From Afipia clevelandensis ATCC 49720 (lineage in GTDB: Bacteria; Pseudomonadota; Alphaproteobacteria; Rhizobiales; Xanthobacteraceae), in the NCBI RefSeq assembly GCF_000336555.1, contig NZ_KB375281.1, positions 310,001-374,000 on the forward strand: 64,000 nucleotides of DNA, given 5' to 3'. Positions within the stretch are counted from its first letter, which is position 1, and each line of letters starts with the position of its first letter. Positions 35,248 through 44,842 of this stretch are shown here, in pieces. The notes beneath the pieces are model-generated. The model ran no database searches. It was not told the DNA's origin and was given only the letters and a program-made list of their open reading frames with translations. Position numbers and translations under genes: made by a program.

Positions 35248-36570
35248 AATGCTTTCCTTGCCAAGGTCGCCTGTAGCCGGCTTGGCGTGATCCAGTCCGA
35301 CAATCGCGGAGCCGCGCGATCCCGAAATCAGGTTGTTGCTTACCAGCGCGGTCCCGGCGCCCGGCACCACCGACACGCCGATCCCGACGAAAGCGTTGCG
35401 CACCACATTGCCGGTGATGGTCACATCGCGCAGGTATTTTCCCCAGCCGGCCATGATGCCGAACGACGGCGCGTTCTCGATGACATTACCGGTGACGGCG
35501 GCGTCCGCTTCCACGACGATTCCGATTCCGGCGTCGTCATCCGGCGCGGTGCCGATCGGACGTTTCGGCAGGATGTTGCGGATCACGTTGCCGTGGACCG
35601 TCACCATGCGGCCGCCTTCGTTAAAATTCGCGACCGACACACCGACCGCACAGATGTCGACGGTGTTGTTCGCAATGACCGCGCCTTCAAAGGCGAATTC
35701 CGAATAGAGCGCGACTTCGCGCACGTTGCTGACGCTGTTGCCGGTAATCTGGATATTCGACGCCGAATTGCCGCGCACCGCGGAATAGTCGCAGTTGCGG
35801 ATGCGGTTGCCGCTGACAATGACATTTCCGGCGCGGAAAGCGTTGATGGCATTGCCGTGCTGGCCAGAGCCGCCGGGACCGGCCTTGATGTCGTCGATGC
35901 GGTTGTTCACAACGATAGTGCCGTCATCGCCGATGGTATGGCGCAGGATTTCAATGCCGTTGTCGGACGCATCCTGAATGGTGTTCTGCGCGACCAACAG
36001 CCCCAGAGCATCGAAGGATGTGAACGCGGTGTTGGCAGTCTTGCGGATGGTGTTGCCGCTGACTTCGCCCGCGATGCTCTCGAACCAGATGCCGTAGCCG
36101 CCGCTGCCGGCGATATCGCAATCCTGAATACGGACATCGAGGCCGTTCTGAAAGTGCACCAGTCCGCGCCGCTCGGCGAGTTTGATCCCTGCGCCGTCGA
36201 GGGTGAGACCGGTGAGGGCGATGCCACTGGCACCTTCGCTTCCGATCAGTGAGGCGCCGCCGGTGAACTGGAAAATTGTCGCGCCGCGCACGCCGACGAG
36301 CTGCGCGCCGTTCGGTAACGTCAGTGCGCCGGTGCGATAGAGTCCCGGCGGCAGGGCCAGCGGTATCTGCGCATTGGCGGCTTCGTTGATGGCCCGCTGC
36401 AGGGCGCGCGTCTGATCGTCGGGGCTGTTCGGGCGCACGCCATAGTGTGTCGCATCGCGCCCGAGCGCCGATGTCAGCGGAGCCGCGCGCGCCGGAACCG
36501 GTGCAGCAGTCATGGCGCCTGCGGCAGCGCCGGCGGTGGCATTGATGAGATTGCGGCGGCTGATGTCCAT
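35203..36570 (-). CDS. TAT-exported parallel beta-helix repeat protein (TIGR03808 family)
   Basis: A 455-residue protein with a twin-arginine signal (SRRNLINATAGAAAGAM) at its very start. The body is a right-handed parallel beta-helix like pectate lyases and NosD, with many repeats of the form VSGNRIRN, ITGNSVSN, IANNTVDI and VTGNVIEN spaced by about 22-24 residues. It resembles carbohydrate-active enzymes, but I cannot identify catalytic residues. Use of the TAT route suggests folding before export. The start is the ATG at 36570 because the twin-arginine motif follows immediately. Its end overlaps the TIGR03809 gene by 45 bases. Confidence 0.87.
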   Translation of the reverse strand: MDISRRNLINATAGAAAGAMTAAPVPARAAPLTSALGRDATHYGVRPNSPDDQTRALQRAINEAANAQIPLALPPGLYRTGALTLPNGAQLVGVRGATIFQFTGGASLIGSEGASGIALTGLTLDGAGIKLAERRGLVHFQNGLDVRIQDCDIAGSGGYGIWFESIAGEVSGNTIRKTANTAFTSFDALGLLVAQNTIQDASDNGIEILRHTIGDDGTIVVNNRIDDIKAGPGGSGQHGNAINAFRAGNVIVSGNRIRNCDYSAVRGNSASNIQITGNSVSNVREVALYSEFAFEGAVIANNTVDICAVGVSVANFNEGGRMVTVHGNVIRNILPKRPIGTAPDDDAGIGIVVEADAAVTGNVIENAPSFGIMAGWGKYLRDVTITGNVVRNAFVGIGVSVVPGAGTALVSNNLISGSRGSAIVGLDHAKPATGDLGKESISRFPQIVLGLNAIR

Positions 36571-36696
36571 GCGACGGCCTGATTGGTCTCGATGCCTGTA
36601 AGACCTAATCCAGGAATGCTTGGAACAATGCTCGTGCGCAGCAATTTGCGCACGATTGTCGATGATAGGGTTAATGGAATGGAGCCAAAAGGGCGC

Positions 36697-37944
36697 TCAG
36701 ACCGGGGTGTTGTGCGGCGTGAACAGGCGGCCTTTTTCCACAAAGAGCACGACCGCCAATGCGACCAGCGAACTGAGCAGTGCACCGGTTGCGAGCGGGA
36801 TCAGGGTGCCGTTGTAAGACTGGCCGATGGCCGAGCCCACCGCGATGCCGATCAGTGTGGTCACCGATCCGAACAGCGAGGAAGCGGTTCCCGCGATATG
36901 GCCCTGCGGCTCCATCGCCAGCGCGGAGAAGTTGGAGAACATCAAGCCGAAGGTGAACAGGCTGGCGGTGGCGAGAATCATCATCAGCCAAAGCGGAAGC
37001 GCACCCGCAAGGGCCGCGGCCAGCATCGCAATGGCGACGACAAGCTGACCGACAAGAGCGCTGTGCGAAATCATCCGCATGCCATAGCGGCCGACGATAC
37101 GCGAATTCACAAAGCCCGCCACCGCGATGCCGATGGCGATGGCGGCGAAGGCCAGCGGGAAATAGTGGCCGAGGCCGTAGATTTCCGTGAAGATCTGCTG
37201 CGATGACAGAACGTAGCCGAACAGGATTCCCTGTACGCTGCCCGCGGCGAGTGCGTAGCCGAATGTCTGACGGTTCCGGATTGTCTGCAGAAAGTTCTTC
37301 GCCACTTCGCCGGCAGCGAGCGATTTGCGCTCGGTCAGCGGCAGCGTTTCCGGCAAGCGCATGACGATCCAGCCCAAGGTGAGAACGCCATACACCAGCA
37401 GGACGATGAAGATGCCGTGCCACTCCGCAGCCAGCATGATTGCCTGACCGAACGATGGCGCAATCACCGGAACGGAGATGAAGATCATCATGGCCAGCGA
37501 CATCACGCTCGCCATGCGGCGCCCGCTGTAGCAGTCGCGCACGATGGAGGTAGCGATCACGCGGGCGGCGGCGGTGCTGAGGCCCTGCAGGCCGCGCGCG
37601 AGCAGCAGCGTTTCAAATGAGGGCGCAATAATCGCGAGCAGGCTGGCGATGCCATAGATGATGAGGCCGCCGATCAGGATCGGTCGCCGTCCGAAGCGAT
37701 CCGCCAGCGGTCCGATGACGAACTGGCCTGCGCCAAAGCCGGTGAGGAACACCGAGAGCACCGCCTGCGCGTAGTTGATGTTGCTGAGGTTGAATGCCTT
37801 GGCCACGTCCGGCAGGCCGGGCAGCATCAGGTCCATGGCCAATGGATTCAGCGCCATGATCGCCGCGACAATGGCGACGAATTCGCGGAAGCCCATCGGG
37901 CGATGGGTCGAAGAAACCCAGGCGTTGGCGCTGGTATCGGTCAT
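36697..37944 (-). CDS. Multidrug MFS transporter, Bcr/CflA family
   Basis: A 415-residue inner-membrane drug:proton antiporter with twelve expected spans. MALNPLAMDLMLPGLPDVAKAF in helix 1 and GPLADRFGRRPILIGG (the loop 2-3 motif A) are typical of the Bcr/CflA drug-resistance group. ARGLQGLSTAAARVIATSIVRD carries the family motif B arginine. No regulator lies next to it. The ATG at 37944 is the natural start since the first helix is complete. It is a single gene divergent in neither direction, with about 58 bp to the pcp gene upstream. Confidence 0.9.
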   Translation of the reverse strand: MTDTSANAWVSSTHRPMGFREFVAIVAAIMALNPLAMDLMLPGLPDVAKAFNLSNINYAQAVLSVFLTGFGAGQFVIGPLADRFGRRPILIGGLIIYGIASLLAIIAPSFETLLLARGLQGLSTAAARVIATSIVRDCYSGRRMASVMSLAMMIFISVPVIAPSFGQAIMLAAEWHGIFIVLLVYGVLTLGWIVMRLPETLPLTERKSLAAGEVAKNFLQTIRNRQTFGYALAAGSVQGILFGYVLSSQQIFTEIYGLGHYFPLAFAAIAIGIAVAGFVNSRIVGRYGMRMISHSALVGQLVVAIAMLAAALAGALPLWLMMILATASLFTFGLMFSNFSALAMEPQGHIAGTASSLFGSVTTLIGIAVGSAIGQSYNGTLIPLATGALLSSLVALAVVLFVEKGRLFTPHNTPV

Positions 37945-38002
37945 GAACGGTGTCTCGCGGTGCTGAGACCACTGTTTACGCGCTCATATTGCGTCGCACA
38001 AT

Positions 38003-38692
38003 TCAGCTTCCGGTATGGCTGCCAGACGGTTTTGCGGCCAAAAGCCGGATTGCCTGCTGTCGCGCCAGACGTGCCGTTTCCAGCAGCACGGCCTCGCCCG
38101 CACCGGCCAGTTCCTCGAAGGTCATCCGTCCGGGTGCTGGGCGTTCGGCGGGACGCCGGGGCACCAGCGGCACATGGATGAAGGACACAAGGCGAGGGCC
38201 GCCTTCAACATGGGTCGCCTCGATGGCGCGCCAGCTCAGATAATTGCAGAGATAATATCCTGCGCTGAGGGAAAGGCGCGCATCCACGCCAGTCAGTTGC
38301 GCGGCGCGCAGCAGACGGAGCGTGTGCGGCCCGAAGCGCCGTGTGGACTCCACATTCGTCACAATGGTGCGGCTTCGCACCTGCGTGTGCGCGGCATCAG
38401 GCCATATCTGGGTGATGGTGTTGCGGGCGCGTGTCTCGATCCGGATAAACGAACTGCGTGTCGCAAGCCCGAACATCAGCAACGCATCGGGGCGGTGCGT
38501 TTCAATCAGGATGGGAAGCTGCCGATCCACCGCGCTGTAAGTCACCGGGAAAATGTGACCGATCCGCGCAATGGAATCGAATGCGGGACGGCGCAGACGC
38601 AGCAAACGTTCAACGAGCTTTTCGGTGGGATTGTAAGGCGCGCCCGGAAAGGGCTGAAAGCCGGTGATGAGAATGCGCGGCGCGCAGGTCAT
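38003..38692 (-). CDS. pcp: Pyroglutamyl-peptidase I-like cysteine protease (C15)
   Basis: A 229-residue C15-family cysteine peptidase, which removes N-terminal pyroglutamate from peptides. ILITGFQPFPGAPYNPTE is the conserved start. The catalytic cysteine is in LSAGYYLCNYLSWRA, the histidine in VSFIHVPLVP, and the acidic residue likely in FIRIETRARN. The ATG overlaps the stop of meaB by four bases, so pcp is the last gene of the methylmalonyl-CoA mutase unit. There is no known reason for the two activities to be linked, so coupling may be only positional. Confidence 0.88.
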   Translation of the reverse strand: MTCAPRILITGFQPFPGAPYNPTEKLVERLLRLRRPAFDSIARIGHIFPVTYSAVDRQLPILIETHRPDALLMFGLATRSSFIRIETRARNTITQIWPDAAHTQVRSRTIVTNVESTRRFGPHTLRLLRAAQLTGVDARLSLSAGYYLCNYLSWRAIEATHVEGGPRLVSFIHVPLVPRRPAERPAPGRMTFEELAGAGEAVLLETARLARQQAIRLLAAKPSGSHTGS

Positions 38693-39699
38693 CGCTGCTC
38701 CAGCAGCGCTGCAACGGTCTCGGCAGCAATGGTGGGTGTCATCTCGCCATTGGCTACGGCGGTTTCGGTTTGCTTGACCCTGGCGCGGATCGCCGGATCG
38801 GACCGCAGGCGTGCATGGAGACGATCCTCAAGGATCGTCCACATCCATTTGACCTGCTGTTGACGGCGCCGTTTCGCGAACTCGCCCGATGCGATCATGG
38901 CCGTCCGATGGGCAACCACCTTTTCCCAAACCGCGTCGATGCCATCGCCGGTGAGAGCGGAATAGGTCAGCACCGGCGGAAACCAGTGCTCCGAGCGCGG
39001 CGCGAGGATGTGGAGCGCGGCGTTGTATTCGGCCGCGGCCGCCTTCGCGCGCTTGAGATTGTCACCGTCAGCCTTGTTGACGGCGATCATGTCAGCGAGT
39101 TCGACAAGGCCTTTCTTGATGCCCTGCAGTTCGTCACCCGCGCCCGGCAGCATCAACGCCAGAAAGAAATCCGTCATGTCGCAGACGGCGGTTTCCGATT
39201 GTCCGATGCCGACGGTCTCCACAAGCACCACGTCGAAACCTGCGGCTTCACAGAGCAGCATCGCCTCGCGCGTTTTGGCCGCGACTCCGCCGAGAGTGCC
39301 GGACGACGGCGAGGGACGGATGAAGGCATCGGCCTCCGCGGACAGCCGCGCCATCCGCGTCTTGTCGCCGAGGATCGAGCCACCGGTGCGCGCCGAGGAT
39401 GGATCGACCGCAAGCACCGCCACCTTGTGGCCCTTGCCGATCAGCGCCATGCCGAGCGCGTCGATGGTGGTGGACTTGCCGACGCCCGGCGAGCCTGTGA
39501 TGCCGACACGGATCGCTTTGCCGGTCAGCGGCAGCAGTTCCTGAACCAGATCGCGCGCCTGCGCCTGATGATCGGGGCGGCGGCTTTCGATCAGCGTGAT
39601 CGCGCGCGCCAGCGCGGCACGGTCGCCGGAGCGGACATCGGACTTGAGTTGGCTGATGCTATTCACAAGCGCTGCCGAACGAGGGGCATGACCTTCCAT
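38689..39699 (-). CDS. meaB: Methylmalonyl-CoA mutase-associated GTPase MeaB
   Basis: A 336-residue G3E-family P-loop GTPase of the MeaB/ArgK group that protects and reloads the adenosylcobalamin cofactor of methylmalonyl-CoA mutase. The P-loop is GITGSPGVGKSTTID, the Walker B region FDVVLVETVGIGQSE, the base-recognition motif AVNKADG, and the metal loop AVDPSSARTGGSILGDKTRM. The C-terminal RRRQQQVKWMW is a dimerisation helix. It follows the mutase large subunit gene after 17 bp and overlaps pcp by four bases, so it is part of the mutase operon. Confidence 0.95.
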   Translation of the reverse strand: MEGHAPRSAALVNSISQLKSDVRSGDRAALARAITLIESRRPDHQAQARDLVQELLPLTGKAIRVGITGSPGVGKSTTIDALGMALIGKGHKVAVLAVDPSSARTGGSILGDKTRMARLSAEADAFIRPSPSSGTLGGVAAKTREAMLLCEAAGFDVVLVETVGIGQSETAVCDMTDFFLALMLPGAGDELQGIKKGLVELADMIAVNKADGDNLKRAKAAAAEYNAALHILAPRSEHWFPPVLTYSALTGDGIDAVWEKVVAHRTAMIASGEFAKRRRQQQVKWMWTILEDRLHARLRSDPAIRARVKQTETAVANGEMTPTIAAETVAALLEQR

Positions 39700-39716
39700 T
39701 TCGCTCGCGCTTCATC

Positions 39717-41876
39717 TTATTCCGCCGCCGCGCTCGCATGCCCCAACCGGACGTTCAGCTTGTTGATCAATTCCTCGGCGGCATCCGCAATTACGGTGCC
39801 CGGCGGGAAGATCGCCTCGGCGCCGGACTTGTAGAGCGCATCGTAATCTTGCGGCGGGATCACGCCGCCGACGATAATCATGATATCCTCGCGGCCGCGC
39901 TTTCTGAGCGCTTCCTTGAGTTCCGGAACGGCGGTGAGATGCGCTGCCGCCAGCGATGACAGGCCGAGCATGTGGACGTCGTTCTCGACGGCCTGACGTG
40001 CGGCTTCGTCGGCGGTGGCGAATAGCGGCCCGATATCGACGTCAAAGCCCACATCGGCAAACGCCGAGGCGATCACTTTCTGCCCGCGGTCATGGCCGTC
40101 CTGTCCGATCTTGGCGACCAGAATGCGCGGACGGCGGCCTTCCGCGTCTTCAAACGCGTCGATCAGTGCGGCAAGTTTTTCGACCCGGTCGGACATGGTG
40201 GCAGCCTCGCGCTTGTAAACGCCGGTGATGGATTTGATCTCGGCGCGGTGGCGGCCGAACACCTTTTCCATCGCATCGGAAATTTCGCCGACGGTGGCCT
40301 TGGCGCGCGCGGCATCAATGGCCAGCGCCAGCAGGTTGCCGTTGCCTTCGTTGGCGGAGCGGGTCAACGCGGCGAGGGCGGCATCGACCTCGGCCTGCTT
40401 GCGCTCCGAGCGCAGGCGCGACAGCTTGTCGATCTGCAAACGGCGCACGGTGGAATTCTCCACCTTGAGCACGTCGATGGCGGCTTCGTTTTCGGGCCGG
40501 TATTTGTTGACGCCGATCACGGACTGCTTGCCCGCGTCGATGCGCGCCTGCGTCTTGGCGGAGGCTTCCTCGATGCGCAGCTTCGGCACACCGGCCTCGA
40601 TGGCCTTGGCCATGCCGCCGAGTTCCTCGACCTCCTGAATGTGCGCCCACGCCTTGGCGGCGAGATCGTGGGTCAGCCGCTCGACATAGAACGAGCCGCC
40701 CCACGGATCGACAATGCGGGTGGTGCCGCTTTCCTGCTGCAGGAAGAGCTGGGTATTGCGCGCGATCCGCGCGGAGAAGTCGGTCGGCAGGGCCAGCGCT
40801 TCGTCCAGCGCATTGGTGTGCAGCGACTGGGTATGCCCCTGCGTCGCCGCCATGGCCTCGACATTGGTGCGGACGACGTTGTTGAACACGTCCTGCGCAG
40901 TCAGCGACCAGCCCGAGGTCTGCGAATGGGTGCGCAGCGACAGCGAGCGCGCGTCCTTTGGATTGAACGGCTTCATCAGCTTGGCCCAGAGCAGACGGGC
41001 GGCCCGCATCTTGGCCACTTCCATGAAGAAATTCATGCCGATGGCCCAGAAGAACGACAGGCGCGGCGCGAACTTGTCGATGTCGAGGCCAGCCGCCATG
41101 CCGGCGCGGACATATTCGACGCCGTCAGCCAGCGTGTAGGCGAGTTCGAGATCCTGCGTCGCACCGGCTTCCTGCATGTGGTAGCCGGAAATCGAGATCG
41201 AATTGAACTTCGGCATCTTCTGCGAGGTGTAGGCGAAGATGTCCGAGATAATGCGCATCGAGGGCGAGGGCGGGTAGATATAGGTGTTGCGCACCATGAA
41301 CTCTTTCAGAATGTCATTCTGAATGGTGCCCGACAGTTTCTCCGGCGGCACGCCCTGTTCCTCGGCGGCGACGACGAACAGCGCGAGGATCGGCAGCACT
41401 GCGCCGTTCATGGTCATCGACACGCTCATCTGGTCCAGGGGAATTCCCGCGAACAGTGTGCGCATGTCGTAGATGGAGTCGATGGCCACGCCCGCCATGC
41501 CGACGTCGCCGGAGACGCGCGGATGATCCGAGTCGTAACCGCGGTGGGTGGCGAGGTCGAACGCGACCGAGAGGCCCTTCTGGCCCGCCGCAAGGTTGCG
41601 GCGATAGAAAGCGTTGGAATCTTCCGCCGTCGAGAAGCCGGCGTACTGGCGAACGGTCCACGGCTGGTTGACGTACATGGTCGGATAGGGGCCGCGCAGG
41701 AACGGCGCGATGCCCGGCCATGTGTCGAGAAAGTCGATGCCATTGAGATCGGCTTCGCTGTAGCTTGGCTTGACCAGAAGACCCTCGGGCGTGAGCCACG
41801 GCTGCGCGCTGCTCTCGCTCGCCTTTACGGCAGCAGGCTCGAATGCAACGTCAGCGAAATTCGGAATGCGGGTCAT
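39717..41876 (-). CDS. mutB: Methylmalonyl-CoA mutase, large (catalytic) subunit
   Basis: A 719-residue adenosylcobalamin-dependent mutase converting (R)-methylmalonyl-CoA to succinyl-CoA. The TIM-barrel part has [20 protein letters not shown], with the active-site tyrosine, and [13 protein letters not shown] with the substrate-binding histidine. The C-terminal B12 domain has DGHDRGQKV, the axial-ligand motif DxHxxG, then [10 protein letters not shown] and GGVIPPQD. The start is the ATG at 41876, where family sequence begins ([10 protein letters not shown]). An upstream in-frame extension to 41957 would run into the GFA gene. It is followed by meaB at 17 bp and separated from mutA by the GFA gene. 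Confidence 0.96.
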   Translation of the reverse strand: MTRIPNFADVAFEPAAVKASESSAQPWLTPEGLLVKPSYSEADLNGIDFLDTWPGIAPFLRGPYPTMYVNQPWTVRQYAGFSTAEDSNAFYRRNLAAGQKGLSVAFDLATHRGYDSDHPRVSGDVGMAGVAIDSIYDMRTLFAGIPLDQMSVSMTMNGAVLPILALFVVAAEEQGVPPEKLSGTIQNDILKEFMVRNTYIYPPSPSMRIISDIFAYTSQKMPKFNSISISGYHMQEAGATQDLELAYTLADGVEYVRAGMAAGLDIDKFAPRLSFFWAIGMNFFMEVAKMRAARLLWAKLMKPFNPKDARSLSLRTHSQTSGWSLTAQDVFNNVVRTNVEAMAATQGHTQSLHTNALDEALALPTDFSARIARNTQLFLQQESGTTRIVDPWGGSFYVERLTHDLAAKAWAHIQEVEELGGMAKAIEAGVPKLRIEEASAKTQARIDAGKQSVIGVNKYRPENEAAIDVLKVENSTVRRLQIDKLSRLRSERKQAEVDAALAALTRSANEGNGNLLALAIDAARAKATVGEISDAMEKVFGRHRAEIKSITGVYKREAATMSDRVEKLAALIDAFEDAEGRRPRILVAKIGQDGHDRGQKVIASAFADVGFDVDIGPLFATADEAARQAVENDVHMLGLSSLAAAHLTAVPELKEALRKRGREDIMIIVGGVIPPQDYDALYKSGAEAIFPPGTVIADAAEELINKLNVRLGHASAAAE

Positions 41877-41922
41877 TCTGTTGTCTCGGGTTTGCGCGCG
41901 AATGAAGCGGCGATTGCGCAGC

Positions 41923-42387
41923 TCACGTATTATGATCCGGATGCTGGTGGCTGACAATGCTGCCAGCCTCGGCAGAACCGGATGATTCTGCTGTGGTTTT
42001 GCCCGGCAGATTGTGCAGGTTCATGGCCCAGGCGAGCTTCGATTCAATGCCGGTCTGATACGTCGGGATCACGCGGTCGGGGCGGTCGAAAGCGCCGGTC
42101 AGCAGCTCGATCACAGAACCGTTCAGCTTGCGATAACTCAGCGGCGTTCCGCAGGTGGCGCAGAAATCGCGCTCTGCCGTCGATGACGACCGAAAGGTTC
42201 CCGGCGTGCCGCGTGTCCATGCAAAGTCGCCATGCGGAATTTCGACGAACGCCGCAAACGGTCCGGCCACTGCCTTCTGGCACATCCGGCAGTGGCAGAC
42301 GCTGATCCGGCCTGGACTGCTGTATGACGCAAAGCGTACCGCGCCGCATTGGCAACCGCCGGTGAGAACAGGAGCGCGTTCCTTCAT
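41923..42387 (-). CDS. GFA-family zinc protein
   Basis: A 154-residue protein of the GFA (glutathione-dependent formaldehyde-activating enzyme-like) family. The expected zinc ligands are present: [19 protein letters not shown] and CATCGTPL. Most family members have no proven activity; the name rests on one enzyme that helps form S-hydroxymethylglutathione. The ATG at 42387 has AGGTGG at a good distance; a GTG three codons earlier is also possible. The gene lies between mutA and mutB, 9 bases after the mutA stop and 46 bases before mutB, so it is within the mutase transcription unit. Confidence 0.87.
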   Translation of the reverse strand: MKERAPVLTGGCQCGAVRFASYSSPGRISVCHCRMCQKAVAGPFAAFVEIPHGDFAWTRGTPGTFRSSSTAERDFCATCGTPLSYRKLNGSVIELLTGAFDRPDRVIPTYQTGIESKLAWAMNLHNLPGKTTAESSGSAEAGSIVSHQHPDHNT

Positions 42388-42396
42388 GACATCCAC

Positions 42397-44259
42397 CTAC
42401 AGCATTTGATAGGCAGCTTTCAGTGTCGCGAGCGCATCGCCGCCGGCGGCGATGAAGCCGGTCACGCCTGCTTCGCGCAGGGCCGGTTCCAGATCGCCGG
42501 GGCGTCCAGCCAGATAGATATGCTTTGCACCAGCCGCGTGAAGGGCCTGCGCGGCCGCAACAGCCTGCGCCCCGTAGACCTTGTCGGAGGAACACAGGCA
42601 GACAAGCTTTGCGCCGGATGTTTTGAATGCCGCGGCGAGCGTGCCCGGATCTGAGAACCCGTCATTGCCGAGCGCTTCGATGCCGCCGGTTTCAAAGAAA
42701 CTCTTGGTGAAGGTGGCGCGGGCAGTGAAATCCGCCGGTGTGCCGAGATTGGCGAGAAACACCGCCGGGCGCTTGCCGGACTTGGCCAGCATGGCGTCGG
42801 ACCGATCGCGCAATTCTTCAAACGGAGCGCCGAGCCTGATAGGCGCGAGTGCGTCGAAGGTCAGGACCACCTCATCGGTCCACGGCAAAGCCGCAGGCTT
42901 GGCGTCCAGCACCGCCGGCTTCTTCTCATTGAGATTGGGAAATTCGCTGGCGCCGGTGAGGACATCCTTGCGCCTTGCGATATTGGTATCGCGCGCGGCG
43001 CGGACGGCGGCGACCTTCGGCTGAATGATGTTCTTTTCAAGCGCCGCGAACGCGCCGCCAGCCTTTTCGATCTCCTGAAATAAAGACCATGCGGCTTCGC
43101 AGAGTTGCTTCGTCAGCGTCTCGATGCCGCCTGAACCTGCAGCGGGGTCCGACACCTTGTCGAGATTGGATTCTTCCAGCAGCACAAGCTGGGTGTTGCG
43201 CGCGATGCGCCGCGCGAACGCATCCGGCAACCCAAGCGCCAGCGTATGCGGCAGCACGCTGACACTGTTGGCGCCGCCGAGCCCTGCCGAGAATGCTGCG
43301 ATGGTCGCGCGGAGCATGTTCACGTCGGGATCGCGCTGGGTCAGCATCCGCCATGAAGTTTCCGCGACGACGAACAGCGGCTCCGGCGTGAGGCCACAGC
43401 TCTGCTCGATGCGCGCCCAGAGCAGGCGCAGCGCGCGGAATTTCGCCATGGTCAGGAACTGGTCGGCATCGGCGCTGAGGCGCGCATAGATCATGCGCCG
43501 CGCGTTTTCGAGCGGAATGCCAGCATCTGCCAGCGCGCGCAGATAGGCGACGCCAACCGCGAGCACATAGGCCAGTTCCTGCGCTTCCGAGCCGCCGGCG
43601 TCATGGATCACGCGGCCGTCGGCCGGGGCAAAGGGACCGCGAAAGCCGAGCTTTGCGAGTTGCGTGATCTTGCCGCCGAAAACCTTGGCGATGGACTCCC
43701 ACGGGCCGTGGCTGCTGCCGCGCACACCGCCGCCGCCAATCGGATCGAGGCCGAAGCGCACCTTCACGGCGGAGGGCGTGATGTGTCGTTCGGCCAGCAG
43801 TTCGGCCAAGTGCTCTCCCATGTCGCGTGACTGCGGGCCGATCTCGAGCTCGATATCAATTCCGGCGTCGAGATAGACGCCATCGAGCGCGCGCTTCAGC
43901 GCGTCCTTTGTCGGCGGCAGGCCATAGCCGCGCGCGGCATTGGCGCCCGCGAAGACGACAGTGAGTCCGGTCGCGCCGTTCTCAAGATCATGCAGCGCCT
44001 GCGCGTTGGCGATGGCTGCATCCGGATGGTCCACCCGCTGCATGATCGCCCATGGCGCACCGGCGGCGCGGGCAGGAATCGCTACCGCATTGCGCGCGCG
44101 CTCGTAGATCGGGTCGATACGCAGCCCGTCATAGGTCTTGCCGACGAGTCTCTCGAACGGAGTGCCCTTCAGGACGCCGTCGGCGAGTTTCCGCCAGTCG
44201 TCACGAGAGGCGGAAGGAAATTCGGACGCGAGCGGCAGGGTGTCGGTTTCAGTGGACAT
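42397..44259 (-). CDS. mutA: Methylmalonyl-CoA mutase, small subunit
   Basis: A 620-residue subunit homologous to MutB but non-catalytic, forming the heterodimer with it. It keeps the barrel (RVDHPDAAIANAQALHDLENGATG, TSWRMLTQRDPDVNMLRATIAAFSAGLGGANSV). The C-terminal domain (AVFLANLGTPADFTARATF) lacks the DxHxxG cobalamin-binding histidine motif seen in MutB. First gene of the unit mutA-GFA-mutB-meaB-pcp. I looked for a cobalamin riboswitch in the 87 bp before the folate genes and see none. No strong ribosome-binding site is obvious; the ATG at 44259 is the family start. Confidence 0.94.
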   Translation of the reverse strand: MSTETDTLPLASEFPSASRDDWRKLADGVLKGTPFERLVGKTYDGLRIDPIYERARNAVAIPARAAGAPWAIMQRVDHPDAAIANAQALHDLENGATGLTVVFAGANAARGYGLPPTKDALKRALDGVYLDAGIDIELEIGPQSRDMGEHLAELLAERHITPSAVKVRFGLDPIGGGGVRGSSHGPWESIAKVFGGKITQLAKLGFRGPFAPADGRVIHDAGGSEAQELAYVLAVGVAYLRALADAGIPLENARRMIYARLSADADQFLTMAKFRALRLLWARIEQSCGLTPEPLFVVAETSWRMLTQRDPDVNMLRATIAAFSAGLGGANSVSVLPHTLALGLPDAFARRIARNTQLVLLEESNLDKVSDPAAGSGGIETLTKQLCEAAWSLFQEIEKAGGAFAALEKNIIQPKVAAVRAARDTNIARRKDVLTGASEFPNLNEKKPAVLDAKPAALPWTDEVVLTFDALAPIRLGAPFEELRDRSDAMLAKSGKRPAVFLANLGTPADFTARATFTKSFFETGGIEALGNDGFSDPGTLAAAFKTSGAKLVCLCSSDKVYGAQAVAAAQALHAAGAKHIYLAGRPGDLEPALREAGVTGFIAAGGDALATLKAAYQML

Positions 44260-44346
44260 TCAGGGGGTTAGCTCCCGGAGCGTTATATCTCGTTGTCCGG
44301 AAAATGCCATGTGGCGGCGCGCAAGCCAAATGGTTGTTTCAAGCGT

Positions 44347-44838
44347 TTACTGCAAATCAGGCAGGCGTTCGATGCCATCGGCGGAGAGGCTGGCTAGAGC
44401 CTGGCGCGGGGTCTGGCCTGCGATCGGCCGGTCAGGCGCGATTTCGCCGAGTGGCACAAGAACGAAGGCGCGCTCGAACAGGCGCGGATGCGGCAAGGTC
44501 AGCTCCGGCTTGTCGAGGCGGACGTCGTCATAGGCGATGATGTCGAGATCGAGCGTTCGCGGACCCCAGCGCCGCTCGTTGGCCCGGTCGCGGCCGAATT
44601 TCTTCTCTATCTTGTGCAGCGTGAACAGCAGCGCATGCGGATCGAGCGGCGTTTCGATTTCGATGCAGGCATTGATAAACGGCTCCTGCTGCTCGTCGCC
44701 CCAAGGGGCTGTCATGTAATCCGACGAGCGGGCGACCAGCGCGGCCTGTGTCATGCCGCAGATATTGGCGATGGCCTTGGTGAAGGTCGCGCGGACATCG
44801 CCGACATTGCCGCCAAGTGCGATCAGGACGCTCGCCAT
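44347..44838 (-). CDS. folK: HPPK, 6-hydroxymethyl-dihydropterin pyrophosphokinase
   Basis: A 163-residue HPPK of folate synthesis, transferring pyrophosphate from ATP to 6-hydroxymethyl-7,8-dihydropterin. The motifs are complete: VLIALGGNVGD at the N-terminus, IEKKFGRDRANERRWGPRTLDLDII with the metal-binding DLDI, and LPHPRLFERAFVLVPLGEIAP. The ATG at 44838 is the family start (MASVLIALGGN). It is the last gene of folP-folB-folK, 4 bases after the folB stop. Confidence 0.95.
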   Translation of the reverse strand: MASVLIALGGNVGDVRATFTKAIANICGMTQAALVARSSDYMTAPWGDEQQEPFINACIEIETPLDPHALLFTLHKIEKKFGRDRANERRWGPRTLDLDIIAYDDVRLDKPELTLPHPRLFERAFVLVPLGEIAPDRPIAGQTPRQALASLSADGIERLPDLQ

Positions 44839-44842
44839 CAAT

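Noticed and set aside
40092-41954. A 620-codon open frame antisense to the mutase large subunit
   Set aside because: A shadow of mutB caused by codon bias; no motif, signal or binding site supports it.
44260-44346. Cobalamin riboswitch before mutA
   Set aside because: The interval is too short and lacks the B12-box; the mutase uses the cofactor, but its transcription need not be riboswitch-controlled.
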